A stretch of DNA of 64,000 nt. It comes from Streptomyces ipomoeae 91-03. Its GTDB lineage: Bacteria > Actinomycetota > Actinomycetes > Streptomycetales > Streptomycetaceae. The stretch covers positions 1 to 64,000 of the forward strand of contig NZ_AEJC01000415.1 of the NCBI RefSeq assembly GCF_000317595.1. Reading direction: 5' to 3'. Both the position numbers and the translations under genes were made by a program. The notes under the pieces are model-generated. The model did no database searches, was not told the DNA's origin, and saw only the letters and a list, made by a program, of their open reading frames with translations. Below are positions 15,952 through 24,988 of the stretch, in pieces; position 1 is the stretch's first letter, and every line of letters begins with the position of its first letter.

Positions 15952-17274
15952 ATGCTCACCGTTCTCCGCCATCGCGCCTACCGGCACCTCTTCGCCGCCC
16001 AGGTCATCGCCCTGGTCGGCACCGGACTCGCGACCGTCGCGCTCGGTCTGCTGGCGTACGACCTCGCGGGCGCCGACGCCGGTTCGGTGCTCGGTACCGC
16101 ACTCGCGATCAAGATGGTGGCGTATGTGGCGATGGCCCCGGCCGTCGGCGCGGTCGCCGATCGGTTGCCGCGTCGGGCGCTCATGGTGTCGGCGGATCTG
16201 ATCCGCGCCGGGGTGGCCGTGTTCCTGCCGTTCGTCGACCAGATCTGGCAGGTGTATGTCCTGGTCTTCCTTCTCCAGTCCGCCTCGGCCGCGTTCACGC
16301 CCACGTTCCAGGCCGTCATCCCCGATGTACTGCCCGAGGAGCGCGAGTACACGCGGGCCTTGTCGCTGTCGCGGCTCGCTTACGACCTGGAGAGTCTGTT
16401 CTCCCCCGCGTTGGCAGCCGCTTTGTTGTCGGTCATGACTTACAGCCGGCTGTTCACCGGGACCGTGTTCGGTTTCCTCGCCTCGGCCGCGCTGGTGGCG
16501 ACCACCGTGCTGCCCGAGCGGGCCGCCCGTGTCGCACCGTGCGCCGGCCGGCGTACCCGCGTGGGCTCCCGTGTCTTCCTCGCCGTCCCCCAGCTGCGAT
16601 CCCTGCTCGCCCTCAACCTCGCGGTCGCGGCGGCCGGTGCGATGGTGACCGTCAACTCCGTCGTCTACGTCCGTGACGTCCTGGGGTTGTCGGAGGGCGC
16701 CGTGCCGCTGGCGCTCGGGGCGTACGGGGCCGGGTCGATGGTCGTGGCCCTGGTTCTGCCGCGGGTGCTGGACAAGGTGCCGGACCGGGCGGTGATGTTG
16801 CCGGGCGCGCTGTCGCTGGTTGTCGTCTTCGCCGGGTCGGGGGTCGTCACCGCGGCGTCGGGCGGGAGTTGGCGGCTGCCGGTGCTGCTGGGCCTCTGGG
16901 CGGCGTTCGGTGCCGCGTGCTCGGCTGTGCTCACCCCGACCGGGCGGCTCATCCGCCGCTCGGTGGAGCCCGGGGAGCGGACGGCCGCGTTCGCCGCCCA
17001 GTTCTCCCTGTCCCACGGCTGCTGGCTGCTGACGTACCCCCTGGCCGGCTGGCTCGGAGCGGCGGCCGGCCTCGACTGGGCGGTACTCGCCCTGGGTTCG
17101 ATCGCGCTGGCCGCCGCCCTGCTGGCCGTACGGCTCTGGCCTTCACGGCCCGTGCCCCATGTGCACGCCGACCTTCCCCTCGGCCACCCCCATCTCGTGG
17201 GTGCCCTCCGTGTACCGACGGGCTGGCGGCACAGCCACGGGCCGCCGGCGGACGGTCTGCACGCGCGGTCGTAG
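15952..17274 (+). CDS. MFS exporter with His-rich C-terminal tail
   Basis: A 440-aa major facilitator protein with about 12 membrane segments, of the MFS_3/EntS-like branch (LRHRAYRHLFAAQVIALVGT, PAVGAVADRLPRRALMVSAD). After the last helix comes a cytoplasmic tail rich in His: PVPHVHADLPLGHPHLVG and GWRHSHGPPADGLH, a likely metal-binding segment. The ATG at 15952 has GAGGGGAG about nine bases upstream; earlier in-frame ATGs lie over the operator. With the divergent metal-type ArsR this suggests a metal-responsive efflux pump. The alternative is drug efflux. Confidence 0.82.
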   Translation: MLTVLRHRAYRHLFAAQVIALVGTGLATVALGLLAYDLAGADAGSVLGTALAIKMVAYVAMAPAVGAVADRLPRRALMVSADLIRAGVAVFLPFVDQIWQVYVLVFLLQSASAAFTPTFQAVIPDVLPEEREYTRALSLSRLAYDLESLFSPALAAALLSVMTYSRLFTGTVFGFLASAALVATTVLPERAARVAPCAGRRTRVGSRVFLAVPQLRSLLALNLAVAAAGAMVTVNSVVYVRDVLGLSEGAVPLALGAYGAGSMVVALVLPRVLDKVPDRAVMLPGALSLVVVFAGSGVVTAASGGSWRLPVLLGLWAAFGAACSAVLTPTGRLIRRSVEPGERTAAFAAQFSLSHGCWLLTYPLAGWLGAAAGLDWAVLALGSIALAAALLAVRLWPSRPVPHVHADLPLGHPHLVGALRVPTGWRHSHGPPADGLHARS

Positions 17275-17316
17275 GGCCGCGCGGTCCGGCGGGCCGGGGC
17301 GAGGCCCCGCAATCAG

Positions 17317-17347
17317 CGGGCCGGGGCGGGCTGTGCGCCCCGGCCCG
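17317..17347. terminator. Bidirectional terminator hairpin
   Basis: CGGGCCGGGGCG (17317-17328) and its complement (17336-17347) form a 12-bp stem with a 7-nt loop. It lies in the 77-bp gap between the convergent MFS exporter and the urea transporter operon. Confidence 0.7.
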
Positions 17348-17351
17348 AAGG

Positions 17352-18044
17352 TCAGACGCTCAGGGCCGCCCGTACCGTCTGCTCGGCGCCGGTGCCTCCC
17401 TCTCCCGAGGAGGTGACCCGGCCCGCTTCGAGGACGTAGTACCGCTGGGCCGCCCGCATGGCGAAGCCCACGTGTTGTTCGACGAGGAGGACGGAGAGGC
17501 CCCCTCGGCCGGTCAGGGCGAGGATCGTTTCCTCGATCTCGGTGACGACGGAGGGCTGGATGCCCTCGGTCGGTTCGTCGAGGAGGAGGAGTTTCGGGCG
17601 GGTGATCAGGGCGCGGGCGATGGCGAGTTGCTGGCGCTGGCCGCCGGAGAGCAGACCGGCGCGGCGGCCGGAGAGTTCGCGCAGGACGGGGAAGAGGTCA
17701 AGGGCCTCGGCGACGGCCGCCTTGCCGTCGGGGCGGCCGTCGGCGACGAGTCGGAGGTTCTCGGCGGTGGTGAGGTGAGGGAAGGACTGCTGGCCCTGGG
17801 GGACGTAGGCCATTCCCCTGGCGACGCGCTGGTGCGGGGCGAGGTGGGTGATGTCCTCGCCGTTCAGCAGGACGCTGCCGCTCCTGGGCTTGAGCAGGCC
17901 CATGGCGGCGCGCAGGAGGGTGCTCTTGCCGGCGCCGTTGTGGCCGAGGACGGTGGCGACGCCGTCGGTCGGGACGGAGACGGTGACGCCGTGCAGCACG
18001 GTCGTGCGGTCGTAGCCGGCGTGGACGGAGTTCAGCTCCAGCAT
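17352..18044 (-). CDS. urtE: Urea ABC transporter ATPase UrtE
   Basis: A 230-aa ABC ATPase. It has Walker A GHNGAGKSTLLRAAMGL, signature LSGGQRQQLAIARAL, and Walker B LLLLDEPTEGIQPSV. The last string (TEGIQPSVV) is characteristic of UrtE rather than of the leucine transporter LivF. It is the fifth gene of a urtABCDE operon and sits inside the membrane complex as one of two ATPases powering urea or short-amide uptake. The ATG at 18044 is 5 nt after the urtD stop, with AGGAGG upstream. Confidence 0.92.
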   Translation of the reverse strand: MLELNSVHAGYDRTTVLHGVTVSVPTDGVATVLGHNGAGKSTLLRAAMGLLKPRSGSVLLNGEDITHLAPHQRVARGMAYVPQGQQSFPHLTTAENLRLVADGRPDGKAAVAEALDLFPVLRELSGRRAGLLSGGQRQQLAIARALITRPKLLLLDEPTEGIQPSVVTEIEETILALTGRGGLSVLLVEQHVGFAMRAAQRYYVLEAGRVTSSGEGGTGAEQTVRAALSV

Positions 18045-18049
18045 GGGGG

Positions 18050-18817
18050 TCACGCCTCCTGGGTCGAGGGAACGGGGTCGGGGTCGGAGGCGCGGCCCAG
18101 GTAGACCTCCTGGACCTTGGCGTCGGCCTGTACCTCGGCGACGGTGCCCTCGCTGAGCACCTTGCCGGCGTGCAGGACGGTGACGCTGCGGGCGAAGGAG
18201 CGCATGAAGTCCATGTCGTGCTCGATGACGACGACGGTGTGGTCGGCGCTGATGCGTTGCAGGAGTTCGCCGGTGGCCTCGCGTTCGTCGTGGCTCATGC
18301 CGGCGACCGGTTCGTCGAGCAGCAGCAGTCTCACGTCCTGCACGAGCAGCATGCCGATCTCCAGCCACTGCTTCTGGCCGTGGGCGAGCACACCCGCCGG
18401 GCGGTCGCGGAGGTCGGTCAGGCCGGTGGTCTCCAGGGCGCGCACGACTTCCTCGGGGACGCCCTTGCGGCGGCGCAGCATCGTCCACGCGCCGCGGCCG
18501 GCGCCGGCCGCGATGTCGAGGTTCTGCAGAACCGTCAGTTCCTCGAAGACCGTGGCCGTCTGGAAGGTGCGGCCGATGCCCATGCGGGCGATCCGGTGCA
18601 CGGGTCTGCCGATGAGTTCCGCGCCGCCGAAGCGGACCGAGCCGGCCGCCTTCACCAGGCCGGTGACGGCGTCGACGAGGGTGGTCTTGCCAGCGCCGTT
18701 CGGGCCGATGAGGAAGCGCAGGTCGCCGGGGTGGATGTCGAGATCGACGCCGTCGACGGCCTTGAACCCGTCGAACGTCACCCGCAGATCGCGGACGGTC
18801 AGTCCCTCGCCGCTCAT
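18050..18817 (-). CDS. urtD: Urea ABC transporter ATPase UrtD
   Basis: A 255-aa ABC ATPase with Walker A GPNGAGKTTLVDAVTGL, signature LAHGQKQWLEIGMLL (the degenerate form typical of UrtD) and Walker B LLLLDEPVAGMSHDE. It pairs with UrtE. The ATG at 18817 overlaps the urtC stop by four bases. The leading MSGEGLTVRDLRVTFDGFKA is a normal UrtD start. Confidence 0.92.
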   Translation of the reverse strand: MSGEGLTVRDLRVTFDGFKAVDGVDLDIHPGDLRFLIGPNGAGKTTLVDAVTGLVKAAGSVRFGGAELIGRPVHRIARMGIGRTFQTATVFEELTVLQNLDIAAGAGRGAWTMLRRRKGVPEEVVRALETTGLTDLRDRPAGVLAHGQKQWLEIGMLLVQDVRLLLLDEPVAGMSHDEREATGELLQRISADHTVVVIEHDMDFMRSFARSVTVLHAGKVLSEGTVAEVQADAKVQEVYLGRASDPDPVPSTQEA

Positions 18818-19941
18818 GCCGTTCCTCCGGTGGGTGTCGTGGTCGTGGGGGTACGGCGCCCGCGCACCACGCTCGCCAGGGAGGCCAGGCCACCGGGCAG
18901 GAAGCCGACCGCCACGACGAACAGCAGGCCCTGGAGGTACGTCCAGGCCGCGGGGAACGCGTCGGAGAGCGTGCTCTGCGCCCAGGCCACCGCGACGGCG
19001 CCGAGTACCGCGCCCACGAGCGAGGCCCGGCCGCCTACGGCCGCGCCGATGACGAAGCCGATGGACGGGACGACGCCGATCAGGGCCGGGGAGATGATCC
19101 CGACGGCCGGTACGAAGAGGGCGCCCGCGAGTCCGGCCATGCCGGCGGCGACGACGTAGGCGACGAGCTTGACGTTCGCGGGGTCGTAGCCGAGGAAGCG
19201 GACGCGCTCCTCGGAGTCCCGTACGGCGACGAGGAGTTCGCCGTAGCGGCTGACGAACAGTTGGCGGGCGGCGGCCATCAGCAGGAGCAGGGCCGCGGCG
19301 ATGATGAAGTACACGGTCCGCTGGTTGGCGGGGTCGCCCAGGTCGTAGCCGAAGAAGCCCTGGATGTCGGTGAGGCCGTTGGTGCCGCCGGTGGTGGCCT
19401 GCTGGCCGACGAGCCAGATGGCGAGGGCCGCCGCGAGCGCCTGGCTGAGGATCGCGAAGTACGCGCCCTTCACCCGACGGCGGAAGACGAAGAAACCGAG
19501 CAGCGCGGCGACCGCCATGGGCAGCAGCACGGTCATGGCGAGGGCGAAGGCCGGGTCGGCGAAGGGCTTCCACCACCAGGGCAGGGTGTCGCCGGTGCCG
19601 TACAGCTGCATGAAGTCGGGCAGGGTCTGGCCGGTGGCGGCGGCGTCGGCGAGCTTGAGGTGCATGGCCATGGCGTAGCCGCCGAGGCCGAAGAAGACGC
19701 CCTGGCCGAGGACGAGCAGTCCACCGCGGCCCCAGGCGAGGCTGACGCCGACCGCGACGATCGCGTAACACAGGTACTTGGCGAGGAGGTTGAGCCGGAA
19801 GTCGGAGAGGACGAGCGGGGCGACGCCCATGAGCAGGACCGCGCCGAGGAGGAAACCGCCGGGGACGCGGAAGCGTTCGAGGCGGGACGGCGACGGCTGT
19901 GCGGCGGGAGTCGTCTTCGTCGGGGGGAGGGTTGTCGTCAT
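18814..19941 (-). CDS. urtC: Urea ABC transporter permease UrtC
   Basis: A 375-aa membrane permease of the branched-chain amino acid/urea type with about ten hydrophobic helices. The segment LCYAIVAVGVSLAWGRGGLL followed by LGQGVFFGLGGYAMAMHLKL is a UrtC hallmark. A cytoplasmic N-terminal extension rich in Thr and Pro precedes the first helix. It overlaps both urtB and urtD by four bases. It forms the channel with UrtB. Confidence 0.92.
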   Translation of the reverse strand: MTTTLPPTKTTPAAQPSPSRLERFRVPGGFLLGAVLLMGVAPLVLSDFRLNLLAKYLCYAIVAVGVSLAWGRGGLLVLGQGVFFGLGGYAMAMHLKLADAAATGQTLPDFMQLYGTGDTLPWWWKPFADPAFALAMTVLLPMAVAALLGFFVFRRRVKGAYFAILSQALAAALAIWLVGQQATTGGTNGLTDIQGFFGYDLGDPANQRTVYFIIAAALLLLMAAARQLFVSRYGELLVAVRDSEERVRFLGYDPANVKLVAYVVAAGMAGLAGALFVPAVGIISPALIGVVPSIGFVIGAAVGGRASLVGAVLGAVAVAWAQSTLSDAFPAAWTYLQGLLFVVAVGFLPGGLASLASVVRGRRTPTTTTPTGGTA

Positions 19942-20822
19942 GCCAGGCTCCGGGTGCGCAGTGTGTACAGGCCCTGGGGTCGCCACTGGAGGAAGGCGAC
20001 GATCGCCACGAGGACGGCGACCTTGGCGACGCTGACGGTCGTCGAGTACTCCAGGACCGACTGGAGCACGCCGAGCGCGAAGGCGGTGATGACGCTGCCC
20101 TTGAGCTGGGCGACTCCGCCGACGACCACGACGAGGAAGGCGTCGACGATGTAGTTGGTGCCCATCGTCGGGCCGATCGGGCCGACCAGGGTCAGCGCGA
20201 CACCGGCCACGCCCGCGAGGCCCGAGCCGATGAAGAAGGTCATGCGGTCGACGCGGCCGGTGGCGATGCCGGACACCTCGGCGAGGTCGCGGTTCTGCAC
20301 GACGGCCCGGATACGGAGGCCGAGCGGCGTCAGCCGCAGGATCAGAGTGAGGCCGAGAACGCACAGCAGGGCGAGGCCGAGGATGAACAAACGGTTGTTC
20401 GCCAAGGTGATGCCGCCCACCGAGACGTTGCCGGTGAGCAGGTCCGGGGCGCGGGTCTGGACGTTCGGGGCGCCGAAGATGTCGCGGGCCAGCTGCTGGA
20501 GCATCAGGGAGACGCCCCAGGTGACCAGCAGGGTGTCCAGCGGCCGGGTGTACAGGCGCCGGATGAGCAGCCACTCCAGCAGCGCGCCCAGGGCGCCGGC
20601 CACCAGGAAGGCGACGGGCAGGGCGACGAGGAGGGAGACGCCGGCGCCGCTGATGGACTTCTGCAGCACGTACGTGGTGTAGGCGCCGGCCATGATGAAC
20701 TCGCCGTGTGCCATGTTGATCACGCCCATCTGACCGAAGGTCAGGGTCAGGCCGAGGGCGATCAGCAGGAGGACGGCACCGATGCTGATGCCGGTGAAGG
20801 ACTGGGTGAGGATGACCGTCAT
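19938..20822 (-). CDS. urtB: Urea ABC transporter permease UrtB
   Basis: A 294-aa permease with eight or so helices. The GLTLTFGQMGVINMAHGEFI and VQNRDLAEVSGIATGRVDRM stretches are the LivH/UrtB family pattern, and it lacks the long N-terminal periplasmic domain found in some UrtB. It follows urtA after a 60-bp gap and overlaps urtC. It works with UrtC, UrtD and UrtE. Confidence 0.92.
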   Translation of the reverse strand: MTVILTQSFTGISIGAVLLLIALGLTLTFGQMGVINMAHGEFIMAGAYTTYVLQKSISGAGVSLLVALPVAFLVAGALGALLEWLLIRRLYTRPLDTLLVTWGVSLMLQQLARDIFGAPNVQTRAPDLLTGNVSVGGITLANNRLFILGLALLCVLGLTLILRLTPLGLRIRAVVQNRDLAEVSGIATGRVDRMTFFIGSGLAGVAGVALTLVGPIGPTMGTNYIVDAFLVVVVGGVAQLKGSVITAFALGVLQSVLEYSTTVSVAKVAVLVAIVAFLQWRPQGLYTLRTRSLA

Positions 20823-20882
20823 GAAGCGGCTCCGGGTTGGGGGCGGGGGCGAGGAACCGTTCGGGTGCCGGCTCCGTTCGGT

Positions 20883-22133
20883 TCAGGAGAGGCCGGAGGC
20901 CCAGGCGTAGCCCTTCAGATACGGGTCCGGCTTGATCGGCTTGCCCGAGTTCCAGACCTCGGTGATCAGACCGTCGGCGCCGACCTTGCCGATGCGGGCC
21001 GTTTTGTAGACGTGCTGTGTGGCACCGTCGACGGTGACCTTGCCCTCGGGGGCGTCGAGTTCGATGCCGTCGGAGGCCGACTTCACCTTCGCCACATCAA
21101 AGGAACCGGACTTTTCGACCATCTCCTTCCACAGGTAGACGGAGATGTAGGCGGCCTCCATGGGGTCGCTGGTCGGCTTGTCCTTGCCGTACGCGGCCCG
21201 GTACGCCTTCACGAACTTCTCGTTGGCCGCGCCCGGCGTGGTCTCGTAGTAGTTCCAGGCGGTCAACTGGCCTTCCAGATACTGGGTGCCGATGCTCTTG
21301 ACCTCCTCCTCGGCGATCGACACCGACAGCACCGGCAGGCTCTTCGCGGTGAGCCCGGCGGACTTGTACTCCTTGAAGAAGGCCACGTTGCTGTCACCGT
21401 TGAGGGTGTTGAACACGGCGTCCGCGCCGGCGTCCTTGACCTTGTTGACGATGGTGGCGAACTCCGTGGAGCCGAGCGGCGCGTAGTCCTCGCCGACCAC
21501 CGTCATGCCGTTGGCTTTCGCGTACGCCTTGATGATCTTGTTGGCGGTGCGCGGGAAGACATAGTCGCTGCCCACCAGATAGAGCCGGGTCAGGCCCTGC
21601 TTCTTGAGGTAGTCGAGGGCGGGGACGATCTGCTGGTTGGTGGTGGCGCCGGTGTAGAAGATGTACGGGGACTGCTCCAGCCCCTCGTACTGCACGGGGT
21701 AGAACAGGAGCGACTTGTAGCGCTCGAAGACCGGCTTGACGGCCTTGCGGCTGGCGGAGGTCCAGCAGCCGAAGGTGGCGACGACCTTGTCGTCGGTGAT
21801 CAGCGCCTCCGCCTTCTCGGCGAAGGTCGGCCAGTCCGAGGCGCCGTCCTGGCTGATGGGCTTCAGCTTCTTGCCCAGGACGCCACCGGCGGCGTTGATC
21901 TCCTTCACGGCGAGCAGCAGCGCGTTGTGGACCGTCACCTCGCTGATGGCCATGGTGCCCGAGAGCGAGTTCAGCAGGCCCACCTTGACGGTGTCGCCGG
22001 AGGTGTCCGCCTTGGCGCCGGAGGTCGACGTGGCACTGCCGGTCTTGGCGCCGCAGGCGCTGAGGGCGGCCGTCGCGCCGAGCGCGGACGCGCCCGCGAG
22101 GAGACCGCGTCTGCTGATGCTGAGCCCGGACAT
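20883..22133 (-). CDS. urtA: Urea-binding lipoprotein UrtA
   Basis: A 416-aa substrate-binding protein. The leader [21 protein letters not shown] combines a twin-arginine motif with a lipobox (LSAC), so it is probably TAT-exported and lipid-anchored. The mature domain has [20 protein letters not shown] and [20 protein letters not shown], both typical of UrtA. The ATG at 22133 has GGAGG six bases upstream; the longer reading to 22253 has no signal and lies over the promoter. It is the first gene of the operon and captures urea outside the membrane. Confidence 0.93.
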   Translation of the reverse strand: MSGLSISRRGLLAGASALGATAALSACGAKTGSATSTSGAKADTSGDTVKVGLLNSLSGTMAISEVTVHNALLLAVKEINAAGGVLGKKLKPISQDGASDWPTFAEKAEALITDDKVVATFGCWTSASRKAVKPVFERYKSLLFYPVQYEGLEQSPYIFYTGATTNQQIVPALDYLKKQGLTRLYLVGSDYVFPRTANKIIKAYAKANGMTVVGEDYAPLGSTEFATIVNKVKDAGADAVFNTLNGDSNVAFFKEYKSAGLTAKSLPVLSVSIAEEEVKSIGTQYLEGQLTAWNYYETTPGAANEKFVKAYRAAYGKDKPTSDPMEAAYISVYLWKEMVEKSGSFDVAKVKSASDGIELDAPEGKVTVDGATQHVYKTARIGKVGADGLITEVWNSGKPIKPDPYLKGYAWASGLS

Positions 22134-22240
22134 GCAATACCTCCTTGCCCCTGAAGGGCGTTGTGAAGAGGAGCGGAAGAATCGGGGAGAAATTAAGGGA
22201 AGAATCTTCAAGAGCGAAGACTGCACCCACAGCCTGCGAG

Positions 22241-22284
22241 GAAACTGTTTCACCTGCGTTTCGACGCAATTGAAGAACAGTTTC
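22241..22284 (-). promoter_or_regulatory. Candidate nitrogen-control (GlnR-like) boxes upstream of urtA
   Basis: On the minus strand, GAAAC occurs at 22280-22284, 22258-22262 and 22247-22251. The last two are exactly 6 bp apart, the spacing of GlnR half-sites, and the whole lies about 110-150 bp upstream of urtA in an A/T-rich patch (22134-22380). The right-hand copy is part of the palindrome GAAAC-TGTTTC. The paired a-type half (GTnAC) is poor, so this is a candidate only. Confidence 0.4.
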
Positions 22285-22452
22285 CAGGGGAAGTATTTCC
22301 ATGACCGAAAAAGGGAGGAGCAACGGCGTTATATTGCTTCCTGGGGAAAGGATGTGATTCCCTCTTTGCTCGCTGCCACCGGGCCGCTGACCGAAGGTAG
22401 GCTCCAGACAGCCCTGTTGCGGGGATGTGCGGATGCGGGAACGAGGAGTGCG

Positions 22453-22947
22453 ATGGCGAGGCGGCCCCAGGAACTGCTCCATCTGCTGACCCGGGCCGAG
22501 CGCCTGTCCGTGCGCCGAGTCCAGTCCGTACTCGACGAGTTCGGCTGCTCCGTCGAGGCGTGGCGGATCCTCGACCTGCTCTCCGACGGACAGGGTCACA
22601 ACATGACGGCCCTCGCCGACCACGCCTTCCTGCCGGCGCCGAGCCTGACCAAGCTGATCGACCAACTCGTCGACCAGAACCTGGTGTTCCGGCGCGTCGA
22701 CCCCACCGACCGACGCCGCGTCCTCGCCCACCTCACCCCGCGCGGCAGAGAGCGCCGGCAACTGCTGGCCCGTGAAGTACGCGCCGACTGGGCGGAGTTG
22801 GAGCCACTGCTCGCGGACGAGGACGGGGAGCGGCTGGAGCTGCTGCTGGACCGGCTGGCTCGGACCCTGGAGGACGGGGCGGCCGTGACGGGTCGGGGGA
22901 AGGTCAGCGGAGGTCGTGCGGAGGGCGCAGCTGGGCGAGCACGTTGA
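22453..22947 (+). CDS. MarR-family transcriptional regulator
   Basis: A 164-aa winged-helix regulator: LTRAERLSVRRVQSVLDEFG, then the HTH MTALADHAFLPAPSLTKLID and wing FRRVDPTDRRRVLAHLTPRG. The ATG at 22453 has ACGAGGAG four bases upstream. It is divergent from the urt operon across about 320 bp and overlaps the 3' end of the AmiC-like gene by 44 bases, tail to tail. Position suggests control of urea/amide uptake, its own gene, or both. Confidence 0.85.
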   Translation: MARRPQELLHLLTRAERLSVRRVQSVLDEFGCSVEAWRILDLLSDGQGHNMTALADHAFLPAPSLTKLIDQLVDQNLVFRRVDPTDRRRVLAHLTPRGRERRQLLAREVRADWAELEPLLADEDGERLELLLDRLARTLEDGAAVTGRGKVSGGRAEGAAGRAR

Positions 22948-24025
22948 AGTCGTAGCCGTCCGCCTGGGCCAGGTAGATGCGCTGGCGCACATGCCGGCCG
23001 TCCAGCCTCAGCAGTCCGCGCGGACCCTCGTACGAGACGCTGTCGGCGGCGGCCCCGATCGCGGACACATCCAGGGCGCGCGCCCGTTCGATGAGCGCGG
23101 CGAGCAGCAGAACGCCCTCGTAGCAGGACTCGCCGAGGCTGCCCGGGACGGGTGCCTCCAGGCCGAAACGGCCGGCGTACCGGCCGTGGAAGTCCAGGGT
23201 GTTCTGGTCGGCGAGCGAGGCGAAGAACCCGGCGGTGCTGTAGAGGTCGACAGTGGCCTCGGGACCGCTGCCCATCAGCATGTTCTCGTCCATCAGCGTG
23301 CTCAGCCTGAGACAGCGCCGGTCGAGTCCGAAGGCGGCGAAGGCGCGGTTGAAGCGGACCGCGTCGCTGCCCACCAGGAGCATCAGCACACCGTCGGCGT
23401 CCGCCCGTTCGATACGCCGCAGGACCTGCGCGAAGTCCTCGGTGCCCAGCGGCAGATACGCCTCGCCGCACACCCGGCCCCGGCAGGCGCGCGCGTAGCC
23501 GCGGGCGGCGCGGGCGGTGTGCCGGGGCCAGACGTAGTTGTTGCCGACGACGAACCAGCGGCGCACCCCGCGCGACTCGGCGAGCAGCCGCATCGCGGGC
23601 AGGAGTTGCCAGGAGGGGGTCTCGCTGGTCATGAAGACGCCCTCGGTGCGCTCCCCGCCCTCGTACAGGGCGGTGTACACATATGGCACCCGGTGCGCGA
23701 TCCGCGGGGCCACGGCCTGGCGCACCGAGGAGATGTGCCAGCCGGTGACCCCCTGCACCGCGCCCGAGGCCACCAGGGCCTCGACGTCCTCCGCCACCCG
23801 GCTCGGCTCGGCCCCGCCGTCGACCTCGATCAGCCGCAGCTCCTTGCCCAGCACTCCCCCGGCCTTGTTGACCTCCTCCGCGGCCAGCCGCGCGCACGCC
23901 CCGCAGGTGGGGCCGAAGATGCCGGCGGGGCCCTGCATCGGGTACACCAGGGCCACGTTCAGGGTCGAGTCGTCGGCCGTGAACCACTCGGGGGTGGGGA
24001 GGTGGAACGGTGACGGCCGGTGCAT
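22904..24025 (-). CDS. AmiC/UrtA-like periplasmic-binding-fold protein without signal peptide
   Basis: A protein of about 373 aa with the type I binding fold of UrtA, FmdD and AmiC (LNVALVYPMQGPAGIFGPTC, EEVNKAGGVLGKELRLIEVD, TGWHISSVRQAVAPRIAHRV, TLMDENMLMGSG). It starts HRPSPFHLPTPEWF with no hydrophobic leader, Arg-Arg motif or lipobox, so it should stay in the cytoplasm like AmiC, the amide sensor that controls an antiterminator in Pseudomonas. The start is uncertain: ATG 24025 and ATG 24094 are both possible, and neither has a clear ribosome site. A sensor of amides or urea linked to the urt genes is inferred; no AmiR-like gene is seen. Confidence 0.72.
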   Translation of the reverse strand: MHRPSPFHLPTPEWFTADDSTLNVALVYPMQGPAGIFGPTCGACARLAAEEVNKAGGVLGKELRLIEVDGGAEPSRVAEDVEALVASGAVQGVTGWHISSVRQAVAPRIAHRVPYVYTALYEGGERTEGVFMTSETPSWQLLPAMRLLAESRGVRRWFVVGNNYVWPRHTARAARGYARACRGRVCGEAYLPLGTEDFAQVLRRIERADADGVLMLLVGSDAVRFNRAFAAFGLDRRCLRLSTLMDENMLMGSGPEATVDLYSTAGFFASLADQNTLDFHGRYAGRFGLEAPVPGSLGESCYEGVLLLAALIERARALDVSAIGAAADSVSYEGPRGLLRLDGRHVRQRIYLAQADGYDFNVLAQLRPPHDLR

Positions 24026-24250
24026 GGCCACATGATTGCGTGAGCGCCGACGCCGCCCAAGCGCGGGCGCGGATCGAGACCGTTTCGTAGGCATGGGCGC
24101 GACACCGGGGGTCGCTGCGCGCCGGCGCCGTGTTCCGGTCAGGTGGTCGTGGCCGTCGCCGGCTTCGTGTGGGGGGAGGCGGCGGCTCGGCAGGTCCGGG
24201 GTCAGGCCGACGGCCCCCGGGGCGGGATGGGTAGGGGGAGGCCGCGAACT

Positions 24251-24266
24251 TGAGTACCTGTACTCA
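24251..24266. promoter_or_regulatory. Palindromic operator before the acyltransferase
   Basis: TGAGTAC-CT-GTACTCA, a perfect 7-bp inverted repeat, 59 bp upstream of the acyltransferase start in a 300-bp gap that otherwise shows no gene. The regulator is unknown. Confidence 0.5.
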
Positions 24267-24325
24267 GGGCGGCTGTCACGCGCCCGTCGATGATGAAGAT
24301 CACATCATGAGACCGGGGGACCCAT

Positions 24326-24988
24326 ATGCTCAGCCGACTCGCCGACGTCCTGGTACCTGCCGTCGGGCGTCTCACGGTGACCGCCGAGGCCGACGCCGAG
24401 TTGGCGCCGGGCAGTGTCATCGCCGCGAACCACACCTCGCTCGCCGACCCAGCCGTGGTGCTCGCCGCACTGCACCGTCTCGGTGTGCGGCCGGTCGTCA
24501 TGGCGGCGGCCGGCCTGTGGCGCATCCCGGTGCTCGGGGGCGCGCTCACCCGCGAAGGGCACATCCCCGTGTACCGCTGGGACCGGCGCGCCGCCCGGGC
24601 GCTCGACCTCGCCGCGACCGCCCTGGAGGAGGGCCGGCTGGTCCTCATCTACGCCGAAGGCGGGCTGCCGCTCCGCAAGGACGCCGCCGAGGCCGCGCCC
24701 CACGCCTTCCGCAGCGGCCTGGCCCGGCTCGCCGAACGCACCGGGGCGCCGGTCGTCCCGGTCGGCCAGGCGGGGGCGCGCCGGGTGACGTCGGGCAGCG
24801 TGGCCAAGCAGCTGGCCGGGCTGGCGACCGCGCCGTTGCGCCGACCGGATCTGCACGTCCACATCGGGGCACCGCTCACCCTGACCGGCGACCGTGCGGC
24901 CCGCACGACGCAGGCCCACGGTGCGGTGACGGCCGCCTGGCGCACGGCGGCCACCCACCTGGGCGAGCCGGCCGCGCTCGCCGCGTGA
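24326..24988 (+). CDS. 1-acylglycerol-phosphate acyltransferase-like (PlsC family)
   Basis: A 220-aa acyltransferase. The catalytic motif NHTSLAD (NH-x4-D) is at about residues 35-41. The family's second block appears as YAEGGLPLRKD, in place of the common EGTR, about 75 residues later. PlsC enzymes transfer acyl groups to lysophosphatidate at the membrane; the divergent second block leaves the acceptor open. It stands alone, with a palindromic operator 59 bp upstream and GGGGGA before the ATG. Confidence 0.82.
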   Translation: MLSRLADVLVPAVGRLTVTAEADAELAPGSVIAANHTSLADPAVVLAALHRLGVRPVVMAAAGLWRIPVLGGALTREGHIPVYRWDRRAARALDLAATALEEGRLVLIYAEGGLPLRKDAAEAAPHAFRSGLARLAERTGAPVVPVGQAGARRVTSGSVAKQLAGLATAPLRRPDLHVHIGAPLTLTGDRAARTTQAHGAVTAAWRTAATHLGEPAALAA

